Positions 63,407 through 64,000 of a DNA stretch of 64,000 bases are shown piece after piece (within the stretch, counting starts at the first letter, position 1; the number at the start of each line of letters is the position of its first letter). Position numbers and translations under genes: made by a program. The DNA comes from Hymenobacter cellulosilyticus (GTDB lineage Bacteria > Bacteroidota > Bacteroidia > Cytophagales > Hymenobacteraceae): the NCBI RefSeq assembly GCF_022919215.1, contig NZ_CP095046.1, positions 3,462,501 through 3,526,500 of the forward strand, written 5' to 3'. The notes beneath the pieces were generated by a model, which ran no database searches, was not told the origin of the DNA, and saw only the letters and a program-made list of their open reading frames with translations.

Positions 63407-63439
63407 AAAAAGCCGCTCTTAGCTGAAGAGCGGCTTTTT
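63407..63439. terminator. Strong bidirectional terminator (14-bp perfect arms)
   Basis: AAAAAGCCGCTCTT (63407-63420) pairs with AAGAGCGGCTTTTT (63426-63439) around a 5-nt loop. It lies 57 bp after the thiolase stop. Confidence 0.9.
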
Positions 63440-63496
63440 ACAACGTCTACTACCAGTAGCCCAGGGAGTTCTGGCGAACCTGCTGAGTTGATGGTG

Positions 63497-64000
<504 letters not shown>

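Overview
The window looks like chromosomal DNA of a Hymenobacter-like Bacteroidota (order Cytophagales). The signs are GC-rich codon use, SusC/SusD pairs, type 9 secretion sorting domains of both the A and B kinds, promoters with a TAnnTTTG-like -7 box instead of a sigma70 -10 box, and dispersed palindromic repeats. I saw no rRNA or tRNA genes, CRISPR, phage genes or transposases. The species call is inference.

Layout. 1-8.6 kb: end of a SusC gene, its SusD, a GH28 pectinase, a Crp-like regulator with an unusual SDR, and a secreted CE15 esterase. 8.7-20.2 kb: the rhamnose block. On the minus strand this is rhaI-rhaB-lutA-lutB-lutC, a GntR-type regulator, and a fused rhamnulose-phosphate aldolase/lactaldehyde dehydrogenase; rhaT is divergent on the plus strand. 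20.4-28.8 kb: a secreted protein, then SusC-SusD-PL11 and a lipoprotein. 29.0-36.9 kb: a compact five-gene MoxR-vWA-propeller locus. 37.0-37.4 kb: an AT-rich orphan gene. 37.5-47.6 kb: rhamnogalacturonan enzymes (GH2, two GH43-like propellers, a CE12 acetylesterase, and a second PL11 with a T9SS tail). 47.7-64 kb: a large T9SS type-B secreted protein, hutH, a 42-bp tandem array, hisS, STAS, DUF2459, an esterase, a beta-lactamase-type hydrolase with repeats, a TonB-type beta-barrel receptor, two small secreted proteins, a YwqK/MORN protein and the end of a thiolase.

How it fits together. The extracellular and outer-membrane enzymes cut rhamnogalacturonan I (PL11, GH28, CE12, GH2, GH43). SusC/SusD import oligomers and RhaT imports rhamnose. 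RhaI, RhaB and the aldolase/dehydrogenase fusion give dihydroxyacetone phosphate plus L-lactate, and LutABC oxidises the lactate to pyruvate. Seven promoters in this set share a direct repeat GCAGGA-N4-GCAGGA, always exactly 22 bp before a -7-like box. This points to one activator-controlled regulon.

Data quality. About 37 places break a reading frame. All but one are repaired by adding one G or C, nearly always inside a G/C run, and each repair restores a conserved protein. I treat these as homopolymer sequencing errors and annotate the genes as intact. Residue numbers below assume the repaired frames and are approximate.
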